Source: Lysobacter arenosi (lineage in GTDB: Bacteria; Pseudomonadota; Gammaproteobacteria; Xanthomonadales; Xanthomonadaceae). From it: a stretch of 64,000 nucleotides of DNA. Location of the stretch: NCBI RefSeq assembly GCF_016613475.2, contig NZ_CP071517.1, forward strand, positions 2,542,001-2,606,000. The letters are read 5' to 3'. The position numbers and the translations under genes were made by a program. Positions 19,122 through 27,641 of the stretch are shown here, piece after piece. A model generated the notes under the pieces. That model was not told the DNA's origin. It did no database searches and was given only the letters and a program-made list of their open reading frames with translations. The first letter of the stretch is position 1. Every line of letters begins with the position of its first letter.

Positions 19122-19354
19122 AATCGCAGGCCCCGATGAAAGCTTTGCGCCTGATAGCCGGCTGGGCCTGCATCCTGCTCAGCTTCGCGCTGGTGGTGCT
19201 GCTCGGCTTCGGCGCGTTCGAATTGCCGTTCATCGCCCCGACCGGATCCACTTCGATGATTCCCACGTTGATGGGGCTGCTGCCGAGCACGACGTTCTCG
19301 ATCGCACTGTTCGCCGTCGGCGTGTGGTTGCTGCTCAAGGACAACCGTCGATGA
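19118..19354 (+). CDS. Small two-helix membrane protein embedded in the Soe-like operon
   Basis: 78 residues, with ATGA overlaps at both ends: its start overlaps the stop of the catalytic subunit gene and its stop overlaps the start of the Fe-S subunit gene. This tight coupling argues that it is real. Two hydrophobic helices are predicted at about residues 10-34 and 50-72, joined by a polar segment 'FIAPTGSTSMIPTLMG', ending in 'LLKDNRR'. I know of no counterpart in described three-subunit Soe enzymes. It might be an accessory membrane subunit or an assembly factor. Confidence 0.8.
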   Translation: MKSQAPMKALRLIAGWACILLSFALVVLLGFGAFELPFIAPTGSTSMIPTLMGLLPSTTFSIALFAVGVWLLLKDNRR

Positions 19355-20127
19355 CCGGACTGCCGCCGCCGTCGAAGAAGAAGATGGGCCTGGTGATCGA
19401 CCTCGACACCTGCGTCGGCTGCCACGCCTGCGCGGTGAGCTGCAAGGAATGGAACGCCGGCGGTTTCGCCGCGCCGCTGACCGACGAGCAGCCCTACGGC
19501 AAGGACCCGACCGGGGTCTGGTTCAATCGCGTGCACAGCTACGAAGTGGCGGCGACCGAGCCCGGTTCGTGCGGCAGCGCCGCGCCGTTGCCGGCGATGA
19601 CCCTGCACTTCCCGCGCTCGTGCCTGCATTGCGAAGAGCCGGCCTGCGTCACCGTCTGCCCCACCGGCGCCAGCTTCAAGCGCGCCGAGGACGGCATCGT
19701 CCTGGTCGACGAGGACAAGTGCATCGGCTGCAAGCTGTGTTCGTGGGCGTGTCCGTACGGCGCGCGCGAGTACAGCCCGGTCGAAGGCGTGATGAAAAAA
19801 TGCACGCTGTGCATCGACCGCATCTACAACGAGAACCTCGAAGAGGCCGAGCGCCAGCCGGCATGCGTGCAAGCCTGCCCGACCCGCGCCCGCCATTTCG
19901 GCGACCTCGGCGATCCGGAGTCGAAGGTGTCCAAGCTGGTGGCCGAGCGCGGCGGGCTGGACCTGCTGCCGCAGCTGGGCTACCAACCGGTCAACAAGTA
20001 CCTGCCGCCGCGGCCGCGACGCGCCGGCGAAGCACAACCGGCCGCGCCGCAGGCCCCGGCCGAAACGCTCGACACGGCGGCGCTGTCGCCATTGCTGCGC
20101 TGGGTCGACCGCGTGCTGTCGCGCTGA
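19351..20127 (+). CDS. soeB: Iron-sulfur electron transfer subunit with four [4Fe-4S] sites, SoeB/DmsB-like
   Basis: 258 residues from the ATG at 19351. Four cysteine motifs are visible in order: 'CVGCHACAVSC', 'CLHCEEPACVTVCPTG', 'CIGCKLCSWACPYG' and 'CTLC...CVQACPTRARHFGDL'. The last 35 residues are Pro/Ala-rich. It should carry electrons between the molybdenum subunit and the membrane subunit. The start overlaps the stop of the small membrane protein gene. Confidence 0.88.
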   Translation: MTGLPPPSKKKMGLVIDLDTCVGCHACAVSCKEWNAGGFAAPLTDEQPYGKDPTGVWFNRVHSYEVAATEPGSCGSAAPLPAMTLHFPRSCLHCEEPACVTVCPTGASFKRAEDGIVLVDEDKCIGCKLCSWACPYGAREYSPVEGVMKKCTLCIDRIYNENLEEAERQPACVQACPTRARHFGDLGDPESKVSKLVAERGGLDLLPQLGYQPVNKYLPPRPRRAGEAQPAAPQAPAETLDTAALSPLLRWVDRVLSR

Positions 20128-20150
20128 TGGCCGCCTGAAGCGAACTGAAC

Positions 20151-21140
20151 ATGCATCCTGCCTTCTCCGTCATCTTCTTCACCACGCTGTCCGGCGCCGG
20201 CTACGGCGTGCTCGCGCTGATCGGGGTGATGCTCGCAAGTCCCGGCTCGCAACTGCTGGTGCGCAACAACGAACCGGCGGCGTCGATGCTGCTGCCGCTT
20301 GCGTCGGCGCTGCTGCTGGCACTGGCCCTCGTCACCGTTGGCCTGCTCAGCTCCACCTTCCACCTCGGCAAGCCGATGCGCGCCTGGCGCGCGTTCTCGC
20401 AATGGCGCACGTCGTGGCTGTCGCGCGAAGGCGTGCTGGCCGTGACCACCTATGTGCCGGCCGTGGCGCTGGTCGTGCTGGTGCTGGGGGCATGGGCAGG
20501 CGGCGATCGCGAAGCCAACGCATTCGCGATGTCGGCGGCGGCGCTGGGGATCGTCACGACGGTGCTGGCGCTGGTCACCGTGGTCTGCACGGCGATGATC
20601 TATGCCTCGCTCAAGCCGATCCCGGCCTGGCAGCACACGCTCGTCGTTCCGGCGTACCTCGGGTTCGCGGTGCAGGCAGGGCTGGCCATCGTCGGATCGT
20701 TGATTGCGCTGTTACAGGCCACAGGAACCGGACTCGCGCCGCTGGCGATGGTGCTCGCGGCCGTCAGCGTCGTCCTGGTGGCAATCAAGATCCGCTACTG
20801 GCGCGACATCGACGGCCAGGCGCTGCCCGCAACGCGCGGCGATGCGGTGGGACTGCCCGGGCGCGATGTCAGCGTGTTCGAGCGGCCGCACAGCGAGCAG
20901 AACTACCTGACGCGCGAGATGGGTTTCGTCGTGGCGCGCAAGCATGCGCACAAGCTGCGCACGATCGCGCTGATCCTGTTCGGACTGGTGCCGGTCATCG
21001 CGGCGGTGCTGGTGTGGGCATTCCCCGCCGCCGCTGCGGTGGCGATGCCGCTGGCGGCGCTGTCCGTGCTATTCGGCGCATTCGTCGAACGCTGGCTGTT
21101 CTTTGCCCAGGCCCGGCACCTGGTTACGCTCTATTACTGA
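20151..21140 (+). CDS. soeC: DmsC/SoeC-type membrane anchor subunit
   Basis: 329 residues with about eight hydrophobic helices, starting with 'HPAFSVIFFTTLSGAGYGVLAL', the characteristic DmsC-like N-terminus. 'LGKPMRAWRAFSQWRTSWLSREG' is a conserved loop of this anchor family. It should hold the AB subunits on the cytoplasmic side and exchange electrons with quinone. It is 23 bases after the Fe-S subunit gene and ends the operon. Confidence 0.85.
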   Translation: MHPAFSVIFFTTLSGAGYGVLALIGVMLASPGSQLLVRNNEPAASMLLPLASALLLALALVTVGLLSSTFHLGKPMRAWRAFSQWRTSWLSREGVLAVTTYVPAVALVVLVLGAWAGGDREANAFAMSAAALGIVTTVLALVTVVCTAMIYASLKPIPAWQHTLVVPAYLGFAVQAGLAIVGSLIALLQATGTGLAPLAMVLAAVSVVLVAIKIRYWRDIDGQALPATRGDAVGLPGRDVSVFERPHSEQNYLTREMGFVVARKHAHKLRTIALILFGLVPVIAAVLVWAFPAAAAVAMPLAALSVLFGAFVERWLFFAQARHLVTLYY

Positions 21141-21246
21141 ACGCAGCGCGTTTTCTGAATGCACGCGGCACTTTGCGCGCTGCCGGGTGGACCTGTAACC
21201 GCTTTCACTGCATCATTCGGTCCCTCCACCACTGCCGCGACCGACC

Positions 21247-21909
21247 ATGCTTGGTGTGCTCGGACTCGCCCTGCTGGGCGGCTCCATCCTCACCCTGCCC
21301 TCGCCAGCCTTGAATGGCGACCCGACGCTGATCGCCATTGCGAGCGATCCGGCGCAGATGCGGCTGTACTGTTTTTCGACGCGCTGTGGCGACGAGGAGT
21401 GGCAAGTGGCGACGTCATCGTCGACGCCGACCGTTCCCGCCACGGCCGCGCGCGCGAAGTCGGTCCGCCTGCCCGGCAGCCAGCGCTACGCACAGCTCAG
21501 CGCGCCGGCGACGCCGCGCGAAAGCCGCAGCAACTACTCCAATGATTTCCGCATCGGCACGCGTTATGGCGTGCAGGCGATGCGCGATGGTCCGACGCAG
21601 CTGGGCCTGACCCTCGGTGCCGGTTACCGGCTGGCGCCGCTGTACGACGACGGCATCAACCAGGCCGGGCCGGTGCTGCGAGGCGAGCTGAACTTCGGAC
21701 AGAAGATCGGCGAACGGGCGGTGTGGACGCAGCGCGTGCAGTTCGAAAGCGGACGCGGCGAGGCCTTCGTCAAGCAGTCGTTGAGCCTGGACGTGGCCCT
21801 GTGGCCGAACTGGTCGCTCGAGAGCGACTTCGCGATCCGCCACGACACGCAGAACGGCGGCGGCAGCGAGACCGCCGAGAGCAAGCTGGAACTGCGACGC
21901 CGGTTCTGA
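21247..21909 (+). CDS. DUF481-like outer membrane beta-barrel protein
   Basis: 220 residues. The N-terminus is a hydrophobic signal-like segment ('LGVLGLALLGGSILTL'). The last 140 residues alternate polar and hydrophobic positions in beta-strand fashion and end in phenylalanine ('LELRRRF'), the outer membrane targeting signature. 'QKIGERAVWTQRVQFESG' and 'SLSLDVALWPNWSLESDFAIRHD' match the DUF481 (YdiY, salt-induced outer membrane protein) pattern. No clear ribosome-binding site precedes the ATG. The role is unknown. Confidence 0.72.
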   Translation: MLGVLGLALLGGSILTLPSPALNGDPTLIAIASDPAQMRLYCFSTRCGDEEWQVATSSSTPTVPATAARAKSVRLPGSQRYAQLSAPATPRESRSNYSNDFRIGTRYGVQAMRDGPTQLGLTLGAGYRLAPLYDDGINQAGPVLRGELNFGQKIGERAVWTQRVQFESGRGEAFVKQSLSLDVALWPNWSLESDFAIRHDTQNGGGSETAESKLELRRRF

Positions 21910-21913
21910 GGCC

Positions 21914-22828
21914 TCAGCTCGCCGCGATGAACTCGCCGGCACCCTGCTCCAGCAGCATTTGCGCGACTTCCAGTCCGAGGCATTCCGGCGCATCGCCGCG
22001 ACCTTGCGCGTGCGCGCGCACGACGCGGCCGTCGGCGGCCGAACCGACCAGGCCGGCCAGGTAAAGATGTTCGCCATCGAGCTGCGCATAGGCCGCGACC
22101 GGTACATGGCAGCTGCCATGCAGGGCGCGGTTCATCGCGCGCTCGGCCTCGGCGCACACGCGCGTGCCGCTGTCGTCGAGCTGCGCGCACAACTCGCGCG
22201 TGGCGACGTCATCGTCGCGGCATTCGATCGCCACCGCGCCCTGCGCCGGCGCCGGCAACCATTGCGGAGCCTGCAGGCGCGAGCGGATGCGGTCGTCAAA
22301 GCCCAATCGCTCCAGTCCTGCGCAGGCCAGCACGATCGCGTCGTAATCGCCGTTGTCGAGCTTGGCCAGGCGCGTGTTGACGTTGCCGCGCAGGTCGAGC
22401 AACTGCAGGTCGGGTCGCAGCGCGCGCAGTTGCGCCTGGCGCCGCAGCGAGGACGTGCCCACGCGCGCGCCCTGCGGCAGCGCCGCGATGTCGGCAAAGT
22501 GGTTGCTGACGAAGGCGTCGGCGTAATCGGCGCGCGCCAGGATCGCCGGCAGGGCGAAGCCCGGTTCCAGCTCCATCGGCACGTCCTTGAGCGAGTGCAC
22601 GGCGCAATCGGCCTCGCCACGCAGCATCGCCAGCTCCAGTTCCTTCAGGAACAGGCCCTTGCCGCCGATCGCCGCCAATGAACGGTCCAGCACCTCGTCG
22701 CCGCGCGTGCTCATCGGCACCAGGGTCACGGTCAGGCCGGGATTGGCGGCGCGGAGGCGGTCGGCGACGTGCTCGCTCTGCCACAGGGCAAGCGGGCTTT
22801 TGCGAGTGGCGATGCGGAGCGTGGTCAT
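21914..22828 (-). CDS. hemC: Porphobilinogen deaminase (hydroxymethylbilane synthase)
   Basis: 304 residues. '[20 protein letters not shown]' is the standard N-terminus, and '[27 protein letters not shown]' (over two elements) and '[11 protein letters not shown]' are substrate and cofactor binding regions. Cys240 in '[12 protein letters not shown]' binds the dipyrromethane cofactor. It joins four porphobilinogen units for haem synthesis. In Pseudomonas hemC follows algR; here algR is also on the minus strand but about 4.8 kb upstream. Confidence 0.98.
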   Translation of the reverse strand: MTTLRIATRKSPLALWQSEHVADRLRAANPGLTVTLVPMSTRGDEVLDRSLAAIGGKGLFLKELELAMLRGEADCAVHSLKDVPMELEPGFALPAILARADYADAFVSNHFADIAALPQGARVGTSSLRRQAQLRALRPDLQLLDLRGNVNTRLAKLDNGDYDAIVLACAGLERLGFDDRIRSRLQAPQWLPAPAQGAVAIECRDDDVATRELCAQLDDSGTRVCAEAERAMNRALHGSCHVPVAAYAQLDGEHLYLAGLVGSAADGRVVRAHAQGRGDAPECLGLEVAQMLLEQGAGEFIAAS

Positions 22829-22915
22829 GGCGACATTATCGCCGGGAATGGGGGCAGGTGGCGCCGGAGGCCTGAATCGTGCCGGGCCGCAATGCGGCTC
22901 AGTTGTCAGGCCGCC

Positions 22916-23281
22916 TCATCTGACGCTGGCCGCATCGAAGTGCGGATTCTCGATGATGCCGAACCGGTTGCCGAACGGATCCGTTACCGCAGCGACCTTG
23001 ATGCCGCCTCCGACGTCGGTGACCGGGTCGAGCGAGGTGGCGCCGAGCTCGATCAGCCTGGCGTGTGCCTGCGATGCGTCCGCCACGCCCCAAAGGGCCT
23101 GCGGCCCCGCAATGCCGGGTTCGCCATCGGGGATCAGACCAAGCTCGAAGCCGCCAACGTTGAAGCCGACGTAGAACGGCTCATCGAAGTAGGGCTGCTG
23201 GCCAAGCACCTGTGCGTACCAAAACTTCGCGGCCGCCAGATCGGGGGTCGGGTAGATCGTCGTTCGCAGGCCAAGGATCAC
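22916..23281 (-). CDS. VOC (glyoxalase/bleomycin resistance) family protein
   Basis: 121 residues if started at the GTG at 23281, which has a GAGAG site 7 bases upstream and gives the usual VOC beginning 'VILGLRTTIYPTPDLAAAK'. An ATG at 23326 would add 15 residues but has no visible ribosome-binding site. Signature elements are 'FWYAQVLGQQPYFDEPFYVGF' and 'TDPFGNRFGIIENP', the latter near the C-terminal metal-ligand position. The substrate is unknown. It sits between hemC and the AraC regulator. Confidence 0.87.
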   Translation of the reverse strand: MILGLRTTIYPTPDLAAAKFWYAQVLGQQPYFDEPFYVGFNVGGFELGLIPDGEPGIAGPQALWGVADASQAHARLIELGATSLDPVTDVGGGIKVAAVTDPFGNRFGIIENPHFDAASVR

Positions 23282-23485
23282 TTGATGTCTCTCAATGAAA
23301 TGACGGGATGCCGGCGAGCGGCCCATCGCCGGAGTCTAGCCCAGTCGTGCAGAGGCCTGGACTGGACGAGTGATCAAGCGATGTCCCGGGTGTCGATTCC
23401 TCCAACATGGGAATTGTCTTATGTACTTCCTTCGTGAGCCGGTCCAGTTTACGAACTGTGTCGAAAACCGATCGAGTACGAGTAC

Positions 23486-24424
23486 ATGGAACGCAAGAAC
23501 TGGGCGGATCGTGAGCAATTGCTGCAACTGGGCGGCGCGACGCGCGAGCGGGCGAGGTTCTATGGCGCATCGCGCATGGGCAGCATCGAGCTTCAGTGCC
23601 CGGAGATGTCCATCTGGCTGCAGATGCGCGGCGCTTCCTGGCTGGAATCGAAGGAAGGCAGGTTCCGCCTTCTCGCTGGCGACTGGATGATCCTGGCGAA
23701 GGACTCGATGCCGGTCCTGCAAGCGGGTCAGCAGGGCATCTGCATCGGCCTGACCGTAGGCGAAGATGCGGTAAAGGCCATGGCTCACTTCTCCGATTTT
23801 GGCCTGCATGTCGGCCGCGGGCGGATGTCGACGGAAGAGGCCGGGGCGTTTGCCCGATTGTGGCGCCGGGCTGCCCGCCGCGCCGGCGAGTGTGATGGCC
23901 CGCTCCGCGTCGACCCGACGTTGCGATCGATGTTCATGCGACTGGAGTCGCTTCAACGCGATCAGCGCGCGGCACTGCTGCTGTGCCCGGGCAGCGCGCT
24001 CGCGCGAAAGCGCCAGGTCTTCGAGCGCATGCAACGCGCCCACCTGTACCTCGAGGGCAACTGCCATCGCATCGTCCGCATCACCGAGCTGGCCGAGCGC
24101 GCGCAGTTCTCGTCGTGGTACTTCTCGAAGGTCTTCGTCAAGCTGTATCGCAGAACGCCGCAGGAAGCCGCATCCTCATTCCGCCTGGAGCATGCAGCGT
24201 CATTGCTGACCTCCACTCCGATGACCATCAGCGAAGTCGGCATAGCGAGCGGCTTCGACAACAACTGCAGCTTCGCCCGAAGCTTCCGTGCTCGGTTCGG
24301 CATGACGGCAAGCGAATATCGCAACAGTCCGCAACCGTTTGAACACACTACGCAAACATGCGGAACATCACGGGCACGCCACGTAGCCATTGACCGCACG
24401 CAGCACCAACACAACGCAGCATGA
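23486..24424 (+). CDS. AraC-family regulator adjacent to a TonB-dependent receptor
   Basis: 312 residues. The N-terminal ~180 residues form an effector domain of unknown specificity. The C-terminal domain has the double helix-turn-helix: 'ITELAERAQFSSWYFSKVF' and 'ISEVGIASGFDNNCSFARS', then 'FGMTASEYR'. A C-terminal tail of about 30 residues rich in Thr, His and Gln is unusual for the family. The gene ends 72 bases before the TonB-dependent receptor gene on the same strand, which is its likely target. Confidence 0.92.
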   Translation: MERKNWADREQLLQLGGATRERARFYGASRMGSIELQCPEMSIWLQMRGASWLESKEGRFRLLAGDWMILAKDSMPVLQAGQQGICIGLTVGEDAVKAMAHFSDFGLHVGRGRMSTEEAGAFARLWRRAARRAGECDGPLRVDPTLRSMFMRLESLQRDQRAALLLCPGSALARKRQVFERMQRAHLYLEGNCHRIVRITELAERAQFSSWYFSKVFVKLYRRTPQEAASSFRLEHAASLLTSTPMTISEVGIASGFDNNCSFARSFRARFGMTASEYRNSPQPFEHTTQTCGTSRARHVAIDRTQHQHNAA

Positions 24425-24496
24425 TGGTTTGACTCGCTCCGTCATAACGTTTACCGGCGTTTAACACGCTCATAACAGTTATCTGGAGAGAGATAA
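24425..24496 (+). promoter_or_regulatory. Receptor gene leader with nested direct repeats (possible AraC-type binding region)
   Basis: Two copies of CGTTTA (24448-24453 and 24458-24463) are exactly 10 bp apart, one helical turn. Two copies of TCATAAC (24442-24448 and 24470-24476) flank them 28 bp apart. AraC proteins commonly bind direct repeats on one face of the helix. A GGAGAG ribosome-binding site follows before the ATG. No confident -35/-10 pair was found. Confidence 0.4.
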
Positions 24497-27490
24497 ATGA
24501 ACCATCGCAATCTGCGCACCGCGATACGCGTCGGCATGCTGCCGGCAGGCATCGCGATCGCACTGACGCCGGCGTTTGCCAGCGCCCAGGAAAACAGCGG
24601 CAAGGACGCCACGACCCTCGACAAGATCGAGGTCACCGGTTCGCGCATCAAACGCGTGGACATCGAGACTTCGCAGCCTGTGTTCTCGCTCAGCCGGGAT
24701 GACATCGCCGCGCAGGGGCTGACCTCAGTTGGCGACGTCATCCAGAACATCACCAGCGCCACCTCGGCCCTCAACAGCACCAACAACAACGGCGGCAACG
24801 GCGAAACCCGCGTCAATCTGCGCGGTCTCGGCTCCGCTCGCACCCTGGTGCTGGTCAACGGCCGTCGCTGGGTCGGCGGCACTGGCCTGGGCGGCGCGGT
24901 CGACCTGAATACAATCCCGACCGCGGCGGTCGAGCGCATTGAAGTGTTGAAGGACGGCGCCTCAACTATTTATGGCTCCGACGCCATCGCCGGCGTGGTC
25001 AACGTGATCCTGCGCCAGAATTTCGAAGGCGCCGAAGCAAACGCCTATCTTGGCCAGTACGACAAGGGTGACGGCACCCGCCAGGCCTATGACTTCATCG
25101 TCGGAACGTCCAACGATCGCTTCTCGGCGATGCTCGGATACGGCTACGTCAAAGAAGAATCTGTCATGGCCGGCGACAGGTACATCTCGAAGGAGCCCAT
25201 CTACACGACTGGCAACTTCTTCGGCAGCGGCACCAGTCCGGACGGACGCTTCGCCCTGTGCCGCAGTGGCTACGATGCCGCAGCCCGCAAGTGCAACGGC
25301 CCTCAGACCAATGCCCCGGGCCTGCCTGCTGCGGGAACGTTCACCTACGATGGACAGGGGAGCAGTCCGAGGGCGTACGTCCCAGGCCAGGACGCCTACA
25401 ACTTCGCCCCCGAGAACTACCTGCTGACCCCGCAGGAACGCCGCTCTGTGTTCGGGAATGCATCATTCGACATCACTGATGACATTCGCTTCAAGACCAC
25501 GGTCACCTACAACCAGCGTGAATCCGAGCAGTTGCTGGCGTCAATGCCGGTGACCCTGGGCACCGCGCCGGGTGCCACTCCGATCGGGCAGAGCATCTTC
25601 ATCAGCAAGGACAACATCTACAGCCCGTTCGGCGCCGATGTTTCACGCATCAACCGCCGCACCACCGAAACCGGCGGGCGCTCGTTCAACCAGGATGTCA
25701 GGACGTTCGCGCTGGATGCCGGCCTCGAAGGCTCGCTGGCTATCGGCGAGAAGTTCCTTGACTGGGAAGCCGGCTACTTCTACGGCGAGAACAAAGCCAA
25801 CGAAACCACATTCGGCTTGTTCAACCTCGAGGCCCTGCGTTCCGGCCTTGGCCCGTCTTTCCGCGACGCAAATGGTGTCGCCCACTGCGGTCGCCTGGGG
25901 GCCCCCATTGACGGCTGCGTGCCTCTCAACTTCCTGGGCGGCGTTGGCGGGCTCACGAAGGAAATGTTGGACTATGCGTCCTTCACTGCCCACGACGAAT
26001 ACAAGTACCAACAGAAGTCCTACTATGCAAACGTCAGCAGCGAGCTGTTCGACATGCCTGCCGGTCCGCTGGGTTTCTCGCTCGGACTGGAGCACCGCAC
26101 CGAGTCTGGCTACGACTCGCCGGACGCGCTGATCAACGCGGGCAGCACCACGGGCAACGCCCGTCGTGCCACCGCGGGTGGCTACAGCGTCGACGAGGCC
26201 TATCTGGAACTCGCGATCCCGGTGTTGGCCGACCTGCCCGGCGCCAAGTTGCTGGACTTCAGCGTGGCCTCGCGCTACTCGGATTACAGCAACTTCGGCG
26301 ACACGCTGAACAGCAAGTTCGGTTTCCGCTGGAAGCCGATCGATGACTTGTTGGTTCGCGGCAACTGGACGGAGGGCTTCCGCGCCCCATCCATCGATGA
26401 GCTGTTCGCAGGCCAGGGCGATTCGTTCCCGAACCTGAGCGATCCCTGCAACACCACCAACTATCCGCTGCTGCCCCCCACGGCCCAAAGCCGCTGTCAT
26501 GCTGAAGGCGTGCCGGCCGGTGGTTACGCCCAGGATGGCCAGCAGATCCGCATCTCCGTCGGCGGAAATCCCCACCTGAAGCCTGAGAAGGCCGAGAGCG
26601 TCACGTTTGGTTTCGTCTACAGCCCGCATTTCGCCGAAGGTCTGGATATCTCTCTGGACTGGTGGAAAATCAAGCTGGACGACGCCATCACGACCGTGGG
26701 TGGTACCGAGATCATTGACCAGTGCGTCCGCTCCGGCGGGACGGGTCCGACTTGCTCGCTGTATACCCGCAAGGCCGATGGCACCATCAACACCCTGCGC
26801 AACTACAACACGAACATTGGTGGCACCCGCCGCGAGGGTTACGATTTGACGGCGGCCTATCGCCTGCCCGAGACAGCCCTGGGCAAGTTCAGCTTCACCT
26901 GGGATACCACCTACATGGCGCAGTGGTTGGATGACCTGGATGGCGACGGCAAGCTTGGCGAAGACCAGCAATTGGCCCCGGCCATTGGCCAGCCGCTGAA
27001 CCACGACGAAGGTGGAAACCTCGTTGGTGAGTACACGGACCGCGACAACAAGTGGCGCATTCGCTCCAACCTGGCGACCCGTTGGGACAAGGGCGACTGG
27101 GGTGCAACCTGGAACGTTCGCTACTATTCGTCGCAGGACGAGGTTTGCGACGCTCAGTATGAGGCGAATGGTTTCGGCTACCTGTGCACCCAAACCGACC
27201 GTTACATCGGCATTCCGACCGATGCCAACAACAACGGCGTGTGGGATGGGGAGGCAGGTGGTGACACCATCGCATCGCAGAAGGAATCGAGGCACCACAT
27301 CGGCGCCACGACCTACCACGATGTCAGTGCCTACTGGAGGGCGCCGTGGAACGCGACGGTCACCCTCGGCATCAACAACGTGTTTGGCAAGAATCCGCCG
27401 ATTGCACTCGAGGCGTTTGCCAACACGTTTGATCCGAGTTATGAACTGCCCGGCCAGTTCTTCTACATGCGCTACTCGCAGAAGTTCTGA
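24497..27490 (+). CDS. TonB-dependent outer membrane receptor
   Basis: 997 residues with a signal peptide (cleavage near 'AFASAQ', residue 31). The plug domain begins 'LDKIEVTGSRIKR', followed by 'NLRGLGSARTLVLVNGRRW' and 'IEVLKDGASTIYGSDAIAGVVNV'. The barrel ends in 'YMRYSQKF' with a terminal Phe. Two acidic loops look like EF-hand calcium sites: residues 813-824 (DLDGDGKLGEDQ) and 909-920 (DANNNGVWDGEA). The substrate is unknown; this plug type serves iron complexes, peptides and other ligands. The adjacent AraC regulator suggests specific induction. Codon usage looks less GC-rich than in neighbouring genes. Confidence 0.95.
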   Translation: MNHRNLRTAIRVGMLPAGIAIALTPAFASAQENSGKDATTLDKIEVTGSRIKRVDIETSQPVFSLSRDDIAAQGLTSVGDVIQNITSATSALNSTNNNGGNGETRVNLRGLGSARTLVLVNGRRWVGGTGLGGAVDLNTIPTAAVERIEVLKDGASTIYGSDAIAGVVNVILRQNFEGAEANAYLGQYDKGDGTRQAYDFIVGTSNDRFSAMLGYGYVKEESVMAGDRYISKEPIYTTGNFFGSGTSPDGRFALCRSGYDAAARKCNGPQTNAPGLPAAGTFTYDGQGSSPRAYVPGQDAYNFAPENYLLTPQERRSVFGNASFDITDDIRFKTTVTYNQRESEQLLASMPVTLGTAPGATPIGQSIFISKDNIYSPFGADVSRINRRTTETGGRSFNQDVRTFALDAGLEGSLAIGEKFLDWEAGYFYGENKANETTFGLFNLEALRSGLGPSFRDANGVAHCGRLGAPIDGCVPLNFLGGVGGLTKEMLDYASFTAHDEYKYQQKSYYANVSSELFDMPAGPLGFSLGLEHRTESGYDSPDALINAGSTTGNARRATAGGYSVDEAYLELAIPVLADLPGAKLLDFSVASRYSDYSNFGDTLNSKFGFRWKPIDDLLVRGNWTEGFRAPSIDELFAGQGDSFPNLSDPCNTTNYPLLPPTAQSRCHAEGVPAGGYAQDGQQIRISVGGNPHLKPEKAESVTFGFVYSPHFAEGLDISLDWWKIKLDDAITTVGGTEIIDQCVRSGGTGPTCSLYTRKADGTINTLRNYNTNIGGTRREGYDLTAAYRLPETALGKFSFTWDTTYMAQWLDDLDGDGKLGEDQQLAPAIGQPLNHDEGGNLVGEYTDRDNKWRIRSNLATRWDKGDWGATWNVRYYSSQDEVCDAQYEANGFGYLCTQTDRYIGIPTDANNNGVWDGEAGGDTIASQKESRHHIGATTYHDVSAYWRAPWNATVTLGINNVFGKNPPIALEAFANTFDPSYELPGQFFYMRYSQKF

Positions 27491-27514
27491 TGATTTTCGG
27501 TAAGTGAACGCAGC

Positions 27515-27545
27515 CTACGGCCCCGCAAGGGGCCGTAGTCTTTCT
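27515..27545 (+). terminator. Rho-independent terminator of the TonB-dependent receptor gene
   Basis: A perfect 10-bp stem CTACGGCCCC / GGGGCCGTAG (27515-27524, 27529-27538) with a GCAA loop is followed by TCTTTCT. It starts 25 bases after the stop codon. Confidence 0.9.
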
Positions 27546-27641
27546 GGGCCGCGACGGCTGCAGGTGCCCGTACGGGCGTTCGGCGAAGCGCGGTCATGAC
27601 CGGCGCCTGCGGCAGATGAGGGGAGGCACCTCACCCCAGGC

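Noticed and set aside
22916..27490. Mobile element or integration site around the receptor cassette
   Set aside because: No transposase, integrase, tRNA or flanking direct repeats could be found by eye.
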